NCBI RefSeq assembly: GCF_000568255.1
Contig: NZ_KK037166.1
Coordinates: 6,042,580 to 6,081,382 of the forward strand
Direction: 5' to 3'
Length of the DNA stretch: 38,803 nucleotides
Source: Kutzneria sp. 744
GTDB lineage: Bacteria > Actinomycetota > Actinomycetes > Mycobacteriales > Pseudonocardiaceae
Of the stretch, positions 18,170 to 26,782 are shown one piece after another. Position 1 is the first letter of the stretch. Each line of letters starts with the position of its first letter. The translations under genes and the position numbers were made by a program. The notes under the pieces were generated by a model, which searched no databases, was not told the origin of the DNA, and saw only the letters and a program-made list of their open reading frames with translations.

Positions 18170-20117
18170 TTACTCCGAGTAGCCCAGCCGCACGTCGTGA
18201 ACTGCTTCCTGACCTGCGGAAACACGCAGCGCGGCGGCCACCGGCGGGTAGCCGCTGGCGATCACCGTGTAGTCCCCTTCGGACAGATCACCGAAGTTGT
18301 ACTGCCCGTCCGCACCGGTGGTGGTGGCCGCGACGACCTGCCCGTCCGGCGCGACCAGGGTCACGCGGGCGTCGGACAGCGGGTCGCCGGCGTTGTTGCG
18401 GGCGATGCCGGCCAGGGTGGCGCCGCCGGCCAGTTCGACGTCGGCCCGGGTGGTGCCGGTGTCGCCGATGCTGACGGGCATGGCGGCGGGCCGGAACGAC
18501 TCGGCGCTGACGACGAGGGTGTACTCGCCGCCGACCAGCTCGGCGAACTGGTACGAGCCGCCGCCGTCGGTGGACCGCGAGGCCACGACCTCGCCGCGGA
18601 CGTCGGCCAGCGTCACGGTGGCCTCGACCACCGGGGCGCCGCCGAGCGCCGAGACGACGCCGACCAGGCCGGCGGTGCCGGTGAGCACCACGTCGAAGCT
18701 GACCGGGGCGCCGTTGACCACGACGGTCGAGGCCTGCGGCTGGTGCGAGCCGGCCGACGCGATCAGCACGTAGGTGCCGTTGGCCGGGGCGGCCAGGTCG
18801 TAGCCGCCGTCCTGCCCGCTGACGGTCCGCCCGACCTGCTTGCCGTTGAGGTCGATCACGGTCAGCGCGGCGGAGTGCACCGGGCTGCCGTCGGGCCGCC
18901 GCACGAAGCCGGTGAGCGGAGTGCCGATCAGGGTGCCGGCCAGGTGTGTGTGACCGTTTCCGTTGCCATTGCCGTTCATGGCGTGCTTGCCGTTGGTGTC
19001 GAACGGCTCGGTGGCGCTGGCGACCGCCGCCGGCACGGGCTCATCCGTGGTCAGCACGATGCCGCCTTCCTCGGCGGCCTGCGCCTGGATGCCGGACTGC
19101 GTGCGCAGCGGCACCTCCTTGGTGAAGACCGTCAGGATGAAGGCCACGGCGGCCACGATCGCGGCGCCGATGAACACGATGTGCATCGCGTTCGTGAAGC
19201 CCTCCTGGAACGGCTGGGCCAGGATCGCCGGGTTGAGCTTCTGGATGAACGACGAGTCCTGCAGCGCCCCGCCCGCGTCGTTGCCGCCCTTGAGCGCGGC
19301 GAACAGCATGGCGTTGCTGGGGTCCTGCACGACCGACGGCGTGTGGATGGCGGTCTGGAACGCCTGCGTCGGCACGATGGCCTGGAAGGCGTCGGCGATC
19401 TTGCCGCCGACCGTGCTGAACAGCAGCGACAGGAAGACGGCGGTGCCGACGGTGCCGCCCATGGACCGGAAGAAGGTCGCCGACGAGGTGGCCACGCCCA
19501 TGTCCCGCGGCGGCACCGCGTTCTGGGTGGCCAGGGTCAGCGTCTGCATGCACAGGCCGAGCCCGATGCCGAAGATCGCCATGTAGATGTCGACCTCGAC
19601 CAGGCTGGTGTCCCAGTGCAGCTGGGTGGCGAACAGCACGGCGCCCGCCCCGAGCAGCACGGTGCCGATGACCGGGAACAGCTTGTAGCGGCCGGTGCGG
19701 GACGTGATGATGCCGGACCCGAGGGAGGCGACCATCATCGACAGCACGAACGGCAGCATCAGCAGGCCGGACTGGGTCGGGGTGTTGCCCTTCACGATCT
19801 GCAGGTACTGCGGGATCATCGCGATCCCGCCGAACATCGCCACGCCGACCAGCACGCCGGTGACCGAGGTCAGGCTGAACACCGAGCTGCGGAACAGCCG
19901 CAGCGGGATCAGGGCGTCGTCCTTGGCGTAGTGCTCGGCGACCACGAAGGCGATCAGGCCCAGGGCGCCGACGATGTAGCAGATCCAGGCGTTCTGCGAG
20001 GTCCAGCCCCATTCGCGGCCCTGCTCGGCCACGATCAGCAGCGGCACGAGGCCGATGGTGATGAAGGCCGAACCCAGCCAGTCGATGCGCCGCTTCACGC
20101 TGGCGTTGGACGTGACC
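18170..20117 (-). pseudogene. DHA2-family MFS exporter with C-terminal carboxypeptidase-regulatory-like repeats, 3' part
   Basis: This frame holds the second half of a 14-helix EmrB/QacA-type drug:H+ antiporter, starting at KRRIDWLGSAFITIGLVPLLI and running through TQSGLLMLPFVLSMMVAS, MGVATSSATFFRSMGGTVGTAVF to the last helix (HIVFIGAAIVAAVAFILTVF). After a linker with an Asn-Gly run (NGNGNGNGH) come three beta-sandwich repeats of the carboxypeptidase regulatory-like type (PLTGFVRRPDGSPVHSAALTVIDLNGKQVGRTVSGQDGGY...; second and third copies end GGSYQFAELVGGEYTLV and DGQYNFGDLSEGDYTVIAS). The gene is split from its N-terminal part (20711-21088) by low-G+C DNA that replaces about 80-90 residues, so no intact exporter can be made. 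Confidence 0.88.
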
Positions 20118-20710
20118 GGATTGGAATACACGTTTCGTTATATTGTATCGAACGGCGGCTGGCCCCGTAGATGTGCGGAAAAACGTGACTTTCCCGGTGG
20201 CGCACACTGCTTGAAATTCAGATACAGTAACCGTCTTGTCAGAGGCGCATCGACGCCCCCCGTACATATGGTCGCTTTCTTGGTTAACCCGTACTCGGGC
20301 CAAGGCCGAGCTCTGAATCCAAAACTGTGAATAACGCGAGCGCGCAGCTATTATACTGCCGCAGGCATTCCATTGATCGGCCCCACGTTTACCATTCAGC
20401 CACATAAGCGAGTCTATCTGCAAGATCGTTTATAAGACACTATTGGTCAGTCGTTTTACGTATTATCCAGGAGGTAAGCAACCTAAGTATGATCTTAAAC
20501 GTCCCACCGTGGATCAATAAGGACTTCTACAGACTCCCTTACGAATAATACCGCTCCACCCCTGTTTAAGAATGAACAAACCGTTCCACGCGTAAGTATT
20601 GTTGCTGGAGTCACATGCTTTACTAGCAGATATTGAGATGTGTTTAGCCCACCCACTCCCGCGCAAGGCCCATATGACTGGTTTATAAAGCGTTATAGCC
20701 TGCGTAATCT
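20118..20710. other. Low-G+C orphan segment 2 inside the exporter gene
   Basis: About 590 bp with G+C near half, stops in all frames, no terminal inverted repeats, no target duplication and no recognisable gene. On the minus strand the exporter reads well to AAFRAFQ (20711) and resumes at about NPVTSNASVKRRIDW (from about 20117). The intervening exporter sequence (expected about 250 bp covering helices 4-6) is missing, so this is a replacement. It resembles segment 1 in composition and lack of structure but shares no extended sequence with it. Confidence 0.85.
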
Positions 20711-21088
20711 CTGAAAGGCCCGGAACGCGGCCAGCTCGTACATCGAGGTGGAGAAGGTGCAGGCCAGCGAGCCGACCACGAAGATGATGATCGCGGCCAG
20801 GTAGAACGGCTTGCGGCCGTACATGTCGGACAGCTTGCCGTACAGCGGCGTCGCGATGGTCGAGGTGATCAGGTACGCCGTGGTGGCCCAGGCCTGCTGG
20901 TCGAGGCCGTGCAGCTGGTCGGCGATGGTCCTGATCGAGGTGGAGACGATGGTCTGGTCCAGCGCCGCCAGGAACATGCCCAGCATGAGGCCGGACAGGA
21001 TGGTGAGGATCTGGCGGTGGGTGAAGGTGCCGGGGACGTGCTCTGCCTTGGAAGTAGGCGCCGCCACCGGAGCGGCCGTGCTCGTCAT
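20711..21088 (-). pseudogene. DHA2-family MFS exporter, 5' part
   Basis: N-terminal 126 residues of the same exporter: a polar leader, then FTHRQILTILSGLMLGMFLAALDQTIVSTSIRTIADQL (helix 1 with the DHA2 LDQTIV motif), WATTAYLITSTIATPLYGKLSDMYGRKPFYLAAIIIFVVGSLACTFSTS (motif A between helices 2 and 3) and YELAAFRAFQ, where similarity ends. ATG 21088 overlaps the MarR stop by 4 bp (ATGA) with AAAGG upstream, so it is translationally coupled to its regulator. Confidence 0.88.
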
Positions 21089-21582
21089 CGTGTTGCCTTT
21101 CGCTGCTCGGCGATCGCGGTGGCCATCTGCGGTCGGTAGTTCTCGATATCGGTGTTGAGCGCGTCGAACAGCTCCACGAGCTGCTGACGGCGGTCCAGCG
21201 GCCAGGTGGCGAGCATCTGGTCGAGGTGCTGGTTGCGCTTGGTGCGCAGGTCGTCGAAGAGCTGGCGGCCGTCCTCGGTGGCGGCCAGCAGGCACGCGCG
21301 GCCGTCCATCGGGTCGGCACGCCGCTCGACGAGGCCGGCGCGGACGAGCTGGGCCACTTGTCGGCTGACCGTGGACGGGTCCGAGTGGACCCCCTCGGCC
21401 AGCGTGCTCGTCCGCTTGGGGCCGTTGATCACCAGGTGGGCCATCAGCATGTAGCCGGCCTTCTCGACGCCGTGCGGCTTGTCGGTGAACTGGTGGCTGG
21501 CCCGATCCAGCAGCCGAAGGAAGCGGACCAGCTGGAGGCCCAACTGGTCGGCGTTGTCCAGCCGCTCCTGGGTCGTCTCCAT
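21085..21582 (-). CDS. MarR-family regulator of the exporter
   Basis: A 165-residue winged-helix repressor: GYMLMAHLVINGPKRTSTLAEGVHSDPSTVSRQVAQLVRAGLVERRADPMDGRACLLAATEDG contains helix-turn-helix and wing. A strong AGGAGG site precedes the ATG. It forms an operon with the downstream DHA2 exporter and very likely represses it until a toxic ligand binds. An imperfect palindrome about 30 bp upstream is the candidate operator. The gene is intact although its partner is broken. Confidence 0.92.
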   Translation of the reverse strand: METTQERLDNADQLGLQLVRFLRLLDRASHQFTDKPHGVEKAGYMLMAHLVINGPKRTSTLAEGVHSDPSTVSRQVAQLVRAGLVERRADPMDGRACLLAATEDGRQLFDDLRTKRNQHLDQMLATWPLDRRQQLVELFDALNTDIENYRPQMATAIAEQRKATR

Positions 21583-21612
21583 GTCCTACCTCCTTCGAAG
21601 ATCGATGGTTGC

Positions 21613-21630
21613 TCCAACCAATCAGTTGGA
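21613..21630. promoter_or_regulatory. Candidate MarR operator
   Basis: Inverted repeat TCCAAC-N6-GTTGGA in the gap between the MarR gene and the divergent FAD-linked oxidase gene; its placement suits autoregulation of the MarR-exporter operon. Confidence 0.5.
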
Positions 21631-21717
21631 TAGTACAAGCATCTGCTCGTTCAGAGTAGTGGGCAAGTCCAATGGTTGTGAAACTCAACACTCGACCGGG
21701 TGACTACGGTGAAGTGC

Positions 21718-23100
21718 ATGAACGCTGTCGTTCAGGCCTTGCAGCAGGCGCTCGGCGCCGACTCCGTGCGTGTCGATCCGGATGTCACCGCCACCTACAG
21801 CCGGGACATGATGCCGCTGGCCCCGGTCGGGCGGCCGCTGGCCGTGGTGTTCCCGGAGGACGTCGAGCAGGTGCAGGCGGTGGTCCGCATCTGCGGCGAA
21901 GCCGGCGTGCCGATCGTGCCACGCGGCGCGGGCAGCGGCCTGTCGGGCGCGGCCAACGCCATCGACGGCTGCGTGATGCTGGTGACCACCCGCATGAACG
22001 CCATCCTGGAGATCGACCAGGACAACCGGCTGGCCGTGGTCGAGCCGGGCGTGGTCAACCTGGACCTGCGCGACGCCGTGGAGAAGCACGGCCTGTTCTA
22101 CCCGCCCGACCCGTCCAGCTACGACTGGTGCTCCATCGGCGGCAACCTGTCCACCAACGCCGGCGGCCTGTGCTGCGTGAAATACGGCGTGACCACGGAC
22201 TCCGTGCTGGGGCTGGAAGTCGTGCTCGCGGACGGCACGCTGTTGAAGACGGGTCGGCGCACGGTCAAGGGTGTCGCCGGCTACGACCTGACCAAGCTGT
22301 TCATCGGCAGCGAGGGCACGCTCGGCGTGATCACCAAGGCGGTGCTGTCGCTGCGGCCGCTGCCGCAGGCCCCGGCCACGCTGGTGGCGGCGTTCAGCAC
22401 CACCGCGGCGGCCGGCGTCGCCGTGACGAGCATCGTGCGCAGCGGCACCGTGCCGTCGCTGATGGAGATCATGGACGCCGTCTCCATCAAGGCCGTCGAG
22501 CAGCACCTGCGGACCGAGGTCGGCCCGCCCGGCTGCGAGGCCCTGCTGCTGTGCCAGTCCGACTCCGGCGGCGAGGTGGCCCGGCTGGAGCTGGAGAAGG
22601 TGGAACTGGCCTGCCAGGCCGCCGGCGCGGACATGACCTACGTGACGACGGATCTGGCCGAGGGCAAGATGCTGCTCACCGCCCGGCGGGCCGTGCTGAC
22701 CGCGCTGGAGGTCTACGGCGCGTGGCTGACCGACGACGTGTGCGTGCCGCGGACCGCCATCGCCGACCTCATCGCCGGCTGCCAGGTCATCGGCGAGCGG
22801 AACCGGGTCAAGGTGGCCGTGGTCGGGCACGCCGGCGACGGCAACATGCACCCGACGTTGGTCTACGACCCGGCCGACGCCGAGGAGTTCGCCCGGGCCC
22901 GCGTCGCCTTCGACGAGATCCTGGAGCTGGGCCTCGGTCTGGGCGGCACGGTGACCGGCGAACACGGCATCGGCAAGATCAAGCGGGAGTGGCTGGCCCG
23001 CGAGATCGGGCCGGTCGGGCTGGCCGTGCACCGCTCCATCAAGCAGGCGCTCGACCCGGGCAACCTGTTCAACCCGGGCTCGATGTTCGCTATGGAGTAG
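21718..23100 (+). CDS. FAD-linked oxidase, GlcD/D-lactate dehydrogenase-like
   Basis: A 460-residue flavoprotein. The N-terminal PCMH-type FAD-binding domain shows VPIVPRGAGSGLSGAANAIDGCVML, PPDPSSYDWCSIGGNLSTNAGGL, KYGVTTDSVLGLEVVLADG and GYDLTKLFIGSEGTLGVITKA; the C-terminal oxidase domain has VAVVGHAGDGNMHPTLVYD and GGTVTGEHGIGKIKREWL with metal/substrate-binding His residues, ending ALDPGNLFNPG. Such enzymes oxidise 2-hydroxyacids such as glycolate or D-lactate. No GlcE or GlcF partner is adjacent. Start ATG 21718 is preferred; GTG 21700 would add six residues. The 3' end overlaps the convergent TetR gene by 11 bp. Confidence 0.92.
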   Translation: MNAVVQALQQALGADSVRVDPDVTATYSRDMMPLAPVGRPLAVVFPEDVEQVQAVVRICGEAGVPIVPRGAGSGLSGAANAIDGCVMLVTTRMNAILEIDQDNRLAVVEPGVVNLDLRDAVEKHGLFYPPDPSSYDWCSIGGNLSTNAGGLCCVKYGVTTDSVLGLEVVLADGTLLKTGRRTVKGVAGYDLTKLFIGSEGTLGVITKAVLSLRPLPQAPATLVAAFSTTAAAGVAVTSIVRSGTVPSLMEIMDAVSIKAVEQHLRTEVGPPGCEALLLCQSDSGGEVARLELEKVELACQAAGADMTYVTTDLAEGKMLLTARRAVLTALEVYGAWLTDDVCVPRTAIADLIAGCQVIGERNRVKVAVVGHAGDGNMHPTLVYDPADAEEFARARVAFDEILELGLGLGGTVTGEHGIGKIKREWLAREIGPVGLAVHRSIKQALDPGNLFNPGSMFAME

Positions 23101-23698
23101 GGCGGAAGCCGACCTGGCGCAGCACCCGGAGCACGTGCTCACCGACGTCGTCGTGCCGGGGCGGCACCAGCATTCGGTAGAACACCGCGCCGATGATGAT
23201 GTCCACGATCACGTCGGGGTCGGCGTCGGCCGGCAGCATGCCCTCGCGGATGGCCCGCCGCACCAGGCGGACCCCGCCGTCGCGGCGCTTGGCCCCGGAC
23301 GCCGCCCAGAAGGCGTCGAACAGCTCGGGATGGCTGAAGGTGGAGCCCATCAGCTGGGCCATCAGCGGGGCCAGCCTGCGGTCGGCGATGGAGTCGGCCA
23401 TCGAGCCGAGCATCCGGGCCATCACCTCTGGGTACGGCAGCGTGTCGTACTCCTCGTCGGTGAGGTCGGGGGCGTTGCGGCCGTAGGCGATGGCCTGGGC
23501 CAGCAGCTCCTCCTTGGACGACCAGCGCCGGTAGACGGTCAGCCGGGCCACCCCGGCCCGCTTGGCGATCTGCTCGATGCTGGTGCCGTCCACGCCGCGC
23601 TCCGCGAACAGCTCCAGCGCCGCCCGCAGGATCGCCTCGTCGGCCTCGGGGTCGCGGGGCCGGCCCGCGGACTTCAGCTCGTCAGATTTTCCAGCCAC
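23090..23698 (-). CDS. TetR-family transcriptional regulator
   Basis: A 202-residue regulator. The N-terminal helix-turn-helix reads ADEAILRAALELFAERGVDGTSIEQIAKRAGVARLTVYRRWSSKEELLAQAI, the standard TetR pattern; the C-terminal ligand domain is helical (DPDVIVDIIIGAVFYRMLV near the end). GTG 23698 has AAGG upstream and overlaps the monooxygenase 3' end by 25 bp, so it is the second gene of that operon. The obvious target is the perfect inverted repeat in front of the monooxygenase. Confidence 0.92.
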   Translation of the reverse strand: MAGKSDELKSAGRPRDPEADEAILRAALELFAERGVDGTSIEQIAKRAGVARLTVYRRWSSKEELLAQAIAYGRNAPDLTDEEYDTLPYPEVMARMLGSMADSIADRRLAPLMAQLMGSTFSHPELFDAFWAASGAKRRDGGVRLVRRAIREGMLPADADPDVIVDIIIGAVFYRMLVPPRHDDVGEHVLRVLRQVGFRPTP

Positions 23699-25047
23699 GT
23701 GGTCAGCCTTGCCGGTGACAGCCGTCCCTGCCAAGCCAGGTGGCCGTCGGGGCGTACCAGCTTCACCGCCGGTCCGGTCTCGACGAGCAGGTCCTCGCCG
23801 AGGAAGCGCCGGGCCACGGCCACGTGCGGGTCGTTCTCGGCCGGCGCCACCAGCACCCAGCGACCGTCGGTCCACCGCTCGGCGATCTCCGGGTCGCGGT
23901 CCCCGTGCGGGCCCAGCGGACCGCGGCGGTAGGTGAGGGCGAGCTGGCTCCACTGCCCGAACATCTTCTTCTGCACGGCCGGGAGATTCAGCAGCGGCAG
24001 GATGACCGTGTCCCGCAGCAGGCGCCGCCAGAATCCGAGGCCCAGCGCGAACGACGTCAGCGCGCTGGTGCCGCTCAGCACCTCCTCGGCGACGCGCCGC
24101 CGTTCCCCCTGATAGGTGTCGAGCAGCCGCTCGCCGGCCCGGCCGTTGATCACCATCCCCAGCTTCCACGCCAGGTTCTCGGCGTCGCCGACGCCGGTGT
24201 TCATGCCCTGGCCGCTGAACGGGCTGTGCACGTGGGCCGCGTCGCCGGCCAGGAAAACCCGGCCACGGCGGTAGGTTTCGGCCAGCCGCCGGTGGATGGT
24301 GAACGAGGAAGTCCAGTCGCAGCCGAGAAAATCGGCCCGCAGGCCGGTCCGCGCCGGCAGCAGCGCCCGGAGCTCGGCCACCACGTCGACCGGGCCGGCG
24401 CCGGGCAGGTCGGCCTGCAACCGCCAGAGATCCTTGCCCGGCAACGGAAAAGCCGCGAACATGCCGCCGTCGCTGAGCCAGGTCGTCACGCCGCCGCGGT
24501 CCAGCGGCCAGTCCATGTGCACGTCGGCCAGCAGGAACCGTTCCGCCAGCGGCACTCCCGGGAAGTCGATGGCCATCAGCTTGCGGACCGCGCTGTGCGA
24601 GCCGTCGCAGCCCAGCAGCCAGTCGCCGCGGATCGGCTCCCCGGCGTGCACGGTGACCTCGTGCTCATCCTGCTCGACGGCGGTGACCGTCCGGCCCCAC
24701 TCCACCTTGCCGCCCAGCTCGGACAGCCGGTCCCGCAACGACTTCTCGATCTCCGACTGGCCGATCAGCGCCCCCTTGCCCCTCATGTGCTCCAGCCGCA
24801 GCGTCATCACCGGCTTGCCGCCGGCCATCGCCTTGACGAAGCCGATGTTCATGCCCCGCTCCGGCAGGTCGCCCAGCGCCCGGACCCGGTTGATCACCTC
24901 CGCCCCGCGTGGCTGCAGGCCCAGCGCCCGCGACGTCGTCGCCGGGCCCTCGGCCGCGTCCAGCACCCGCACCGGGACTCCCCGCTGCATGAGCGCGCAG
25001 GCCGCCGTCAGTCCGGTCGGGCCCGCGCCCGCGATCAGCACCGTCAT
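23674..25047 (-). CDS. FAD-dependent aromatic monooxygenase (PheA/TfdB family)
   Basis: A 457-residue flavin hydroxylase. Seen: the N-terminal dinucleotide-binding GAGPTGLTAACAL, the second FAD/NADPH site LLGCDGSHSAVRK, and GRVFLAGDAAHVHSPFSGQGMNTGVGDAENLAWKL contacting the ribityl chain. Relatives hydroxylate phenols or aromatic polyketides, including antibiotics such as rifampicin and tetracycline; the substrate here is unknown. GAGGAG lies 6 nt before ATG 25047. It leads an operon with the TetR gene and is probably induced when the substrate displaces TetR. Confidence 0.93.
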   Translation of the reverse strand: MTVLIAGAGPTGLTAACALMQRGVPVRVLDAAEGPATTSRALGLQPRGAEVINRVRALGDLPERGMNIGFVKAMAGGKPVMTLRLEHMRGKGALIGQSEIEKSLRDRLSELGGKVEWGRTVTAVEQDEHEVTVHAGEPIRGDWLLGCDGSHSAVRKLMAIDFPGVPLAERFLLADVHMDWPLDRGGVTTWLSDGGMFAAFPLPGKDLWRLQADLPGAGPVDVVAELRALLPARTGLRADFLGCDWTSSFTIHRRLAETYRRGRVFLAGDAAHVHSPFSGQGMNTGVGDAENLAWKLGMVINGRAGERLLDTYQGERRRVAEEVLSGTSALTSFALGLGFWRRLLRDTVILPLLNLPAVQKKMFGQWSQLALTYRRGPLGPHGDRDPEIAERWTDGRWVLVAPAENDPHVAVARRFLGEDLLVETGPAVKLVRPDGHLAWQGRLSPARLTTWLENLTS

Positions 25048-25063
25048 GCCCGCTCCTCAAGGG

Positions 25064-25094
25064 ATTAGTAAACAGTACAGCACTGTTTACTAAT
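25064..25094. promoter_or_regulatory. TetR-type operator, 31-bp inverted repeat
   Basis: Perfect 13-bp arms ATTAGTAAACAGT and ACTGTTTACTAAT around a 5-bp centre, 17 bp upstream of the monooxygenase start. Its A+T content stands out and probably includes the core promoter, so a bound TetR dimer would block RNA polymerase. Confidence 0.85.
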
Positions 25095-25138
25095 TGGAGC
25101 AGAAGAAACCGCCCCTGTCGAGGGGGCGGCTTGGGGCT

Positions 25139-25185
25139 ACGTGAGTGGCTTACTTACACCTGAGGCACACAGGAGCCACTCACGT
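25139..25185. terminator. Hairpin terminator, repeated element copy 2
   Basis: 12-bp stem ACGTGAGTGGCT / AGCCACTCACGT with a 23-nt loop, just downstream of the minus-strand DedA stop (25203). The stem is the same as at 8604-8650 while the loop differs in most positions. Confidence 0.75.
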
Positions 25186-25202
25186 GGCGGAGAGGGAGCC
25201 CG

Positions 25203-25964
25203 TCAGCGGATGCGGTCGATGCGCTGGGTGGCGTCCATGTCCTCGCCGCGCATGTCGAACTGCTGGGTGGCGTCCAGGGCCGGAGCCTCGGCCGCGGCGG
25301 CCTCGCGGGCGATGCGCTCGCGGCGGCCCTTGATCACCTCGAACACGATCGGGATGACCGACAGCACCGGGATGGCCACCAGGAAGATCTCCAGGTGGTC
25401 GTGCACGAGCGGGACCTGGCCCAGGAAGAAGCCGAGCAGCGGCACGACGACGGCCCACAGCACGCCGCCGAGGGCGGAGTACGTGAAGTACTTGCGCGGG
25501 TCCATCTTGCTGATGCCGGCGACGGCGGTGATGAACGTGCGCACGATGGGCACGAAGCGGGCCAGGATGATGGCCCGGGCGCCGTACTTCTCGAAGAACT
25601 CGTGGGTGTGCTCGATGTGCTTGCGCTTGAAGATCTTGGAATCGGGGTTGCTGAACAGCTTCGGGCCGATCGCGGCCCCGATGTAGTAGCCGGTCACGTT
25701 GCCGACGACCGCGCACACCGAGAGGATCACGCAGGCCAGCCAGATCGGCATGTCCACCACGTGCTGGGCGATCAGCAGGCCCAGGGTGAACAGCAGGGTG
25801 TCACCCGGGATCAGGAAGCCGATCAGGATGCCGCAGTCGGCGAAGATCAGCAGAGCCACGCCGACGAAGACGTACGGGCCCAGGCCCTGCAGGATGGTGT
25901 TGGCGTCGAGCCAACCCGGCAGGGCGACAGTGGTGGTCGTGCTCGCGAGGAACGCGGTGTTCAC
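25203..25964 (-). CDS. DedA-family membrane protein (Rv0364-like)
   Basis: A 253-residue integral membrane protein, the syntenic counterpart of Rv0364 near fba. DedA features: FADCGILIGFLIPGDTLLFTLGLLIAQ, VVGNVTGYYIGAAIGPKLF, EKYGARAIILARFVPIVRTFITAVAGISKMDPRKYFTYSALGGVLWA. Probably a lipid scramblase/flippase in the cytoplasmic membrane. The C-terminal tail is cytoplasmic and carries two similar motifs (DATQQFD and DATQRID), an oddity not seen in the other DedA protein of this window. The GTG start is the first plausible codon before the helical region. Confidence 0.92.
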   Translation of the reverse strand: MNTAFLASTTTTVALPGWLDANTILQGLGPYVFVGVALLIFADCGILIGFLIPGDTLLFTLGLLIAQHVVDMPIWLACVILSVCAVVGNVTGYYIGAAIGPKLFSNPDSKIFKRKHIEHTHEFFEKYGARAIILARFVPIVRTFITAVAGISKMDPRKYFTYSALGGVLWAVVVPLLGFFLGQVPLVHDHLEIFLVAIPVLSVIPIVFEVIKGRRERIAREAAAAEAPALDATQQFDMRGEDMDATQRIDRIR

Positions 25965-26001
25965 GATTCCCCAAGGTACAGGTGTTGGCTGAGTGTCCGA
26001 T

Positions 26002-26772
26002 TTACAGCATGCTCAGCAGCCCGGCCACGGCCCCGCCGGCCAGCCCCAACACCAGCGCGAACAGCAGGATCAGCCAGCCCGGCACCTGTCCGCGCTCGGT
26101 GCGCATCCTGGTCGTCGGCACGGCGTTGGTGGCCGTGGCCCGGGTCGGCAGCTCGGGCAGCAGGTGGTCGAACTCGCCGACCGGCGGCCCGACGGTGCTG
26201 CCGACCTCGCTGCCGGAGATCAGCCCGAAGCCGGGACCCGCGCCGACCGGCCCGTACAGGTTCTCCAGCGGCGAGAACCGCTCGGTCTCGTACTGGTGCT
26301 GCGAGTTGTTGATGCGGATGGTGGCCAGCTCGCCGGTCATGGGGCCGGAGCTGAGCTCGCGCAGCACCATCTCCTCGGTGAACGCGCCGTCCCCGGACCC
26401 GGCGGGCGGCTTCGGGTTGGCCTTGGGCTCCGCCACGGCGGCCGCGGACGCCTCGTCGCCCAGCTTGGAGTCACTCAGCTCGGAGTCGCCCGACTCGGAG
26501 TCACTCGGCTCGGAGTCGACCGGCTGCTCGGGGACGACCGGCTGCGCAGGCGCGGCGGCGTCCTGTTCCGGCGACTCGTCCTCGACGGCCGTGTCATCAG
26601 GGGCCTCGTCCGCGGCGGCCTCGTCCGAGGCGGCGGTTTCGGGCTGCTCCGGGGCCGGATCGGCGGCCTTGGTCAGCACGGCCGGCAGCGGCGGCATCGT
26701 CACCGGCGTGCTCACCGCCTGGGCCCGCAGGGCCTCCGCCAGCAGCCGCTCCGGGTCGTCGGACTTGCTCAC
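26002..26772 (-). CDS. Tail-anchored acidic protein of unknown function
   Basis: About 256 residues from GTG 26772 (GTG 26781 is an alternative). It opens with SDDPERLLAEALRAQA, followed by a long disordered Glu/Asp/Ala/Pro/Ser stretch with a repetitive serine-acid block (SDSESGDSELSDSKLGD, encoded by short direct repeats around 26465-26520), a conserved-looking core (GAFTEEMVLRELSSGPMTGELATIRINN, FSPLENLYGP), and one C-terminal hydrophobic helix (GWLILLFALVLGLAGGAVAGLLSML). The topology predicts a cytoplasmic protein tail-anchored in the membrane. It lies 10 bp after the aldolase stop and 37 bp before DedA, so it may be cotranscribed with either. Family not recognised. Confidence 0.75.
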   Translation of the reverse strand: MSKSDDPERLLAEALRAQAVSTPVTMPPLPAVLTKAADPAPEQPETAASDEAAADEAPDDTAVEDESPEQDAAAPAQPVVPEQPVDSEPSDSESGDSELSDSKLGDEASAAAVAEPKANPKPPAGSGDGAFTEEMVLRELSSGPMTGELATIRINNSQHQYETERFSPLENLYGPVGAGPGFGLISGSEVGSTVGPPVGEFDHLLPELPTRATATNAVPTTRMRTERGQVPGWLILLFALVLGLAGGAVAGLLSML

Positions 26773-26782
26773 GGCGACCACG

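Noticed and set aside
20055-20330. An ORF running from the exporter antisense into low-G+C segment 2
   Set aside because: Half of it is the antisense of the exporter; the remainder has no features of a protein.
12126-20710. That the two low-G+C segments are copies of one mobile element
   Set aside because: No shared sequence longer than about 10 bases, no inverted ends and no target duplications.
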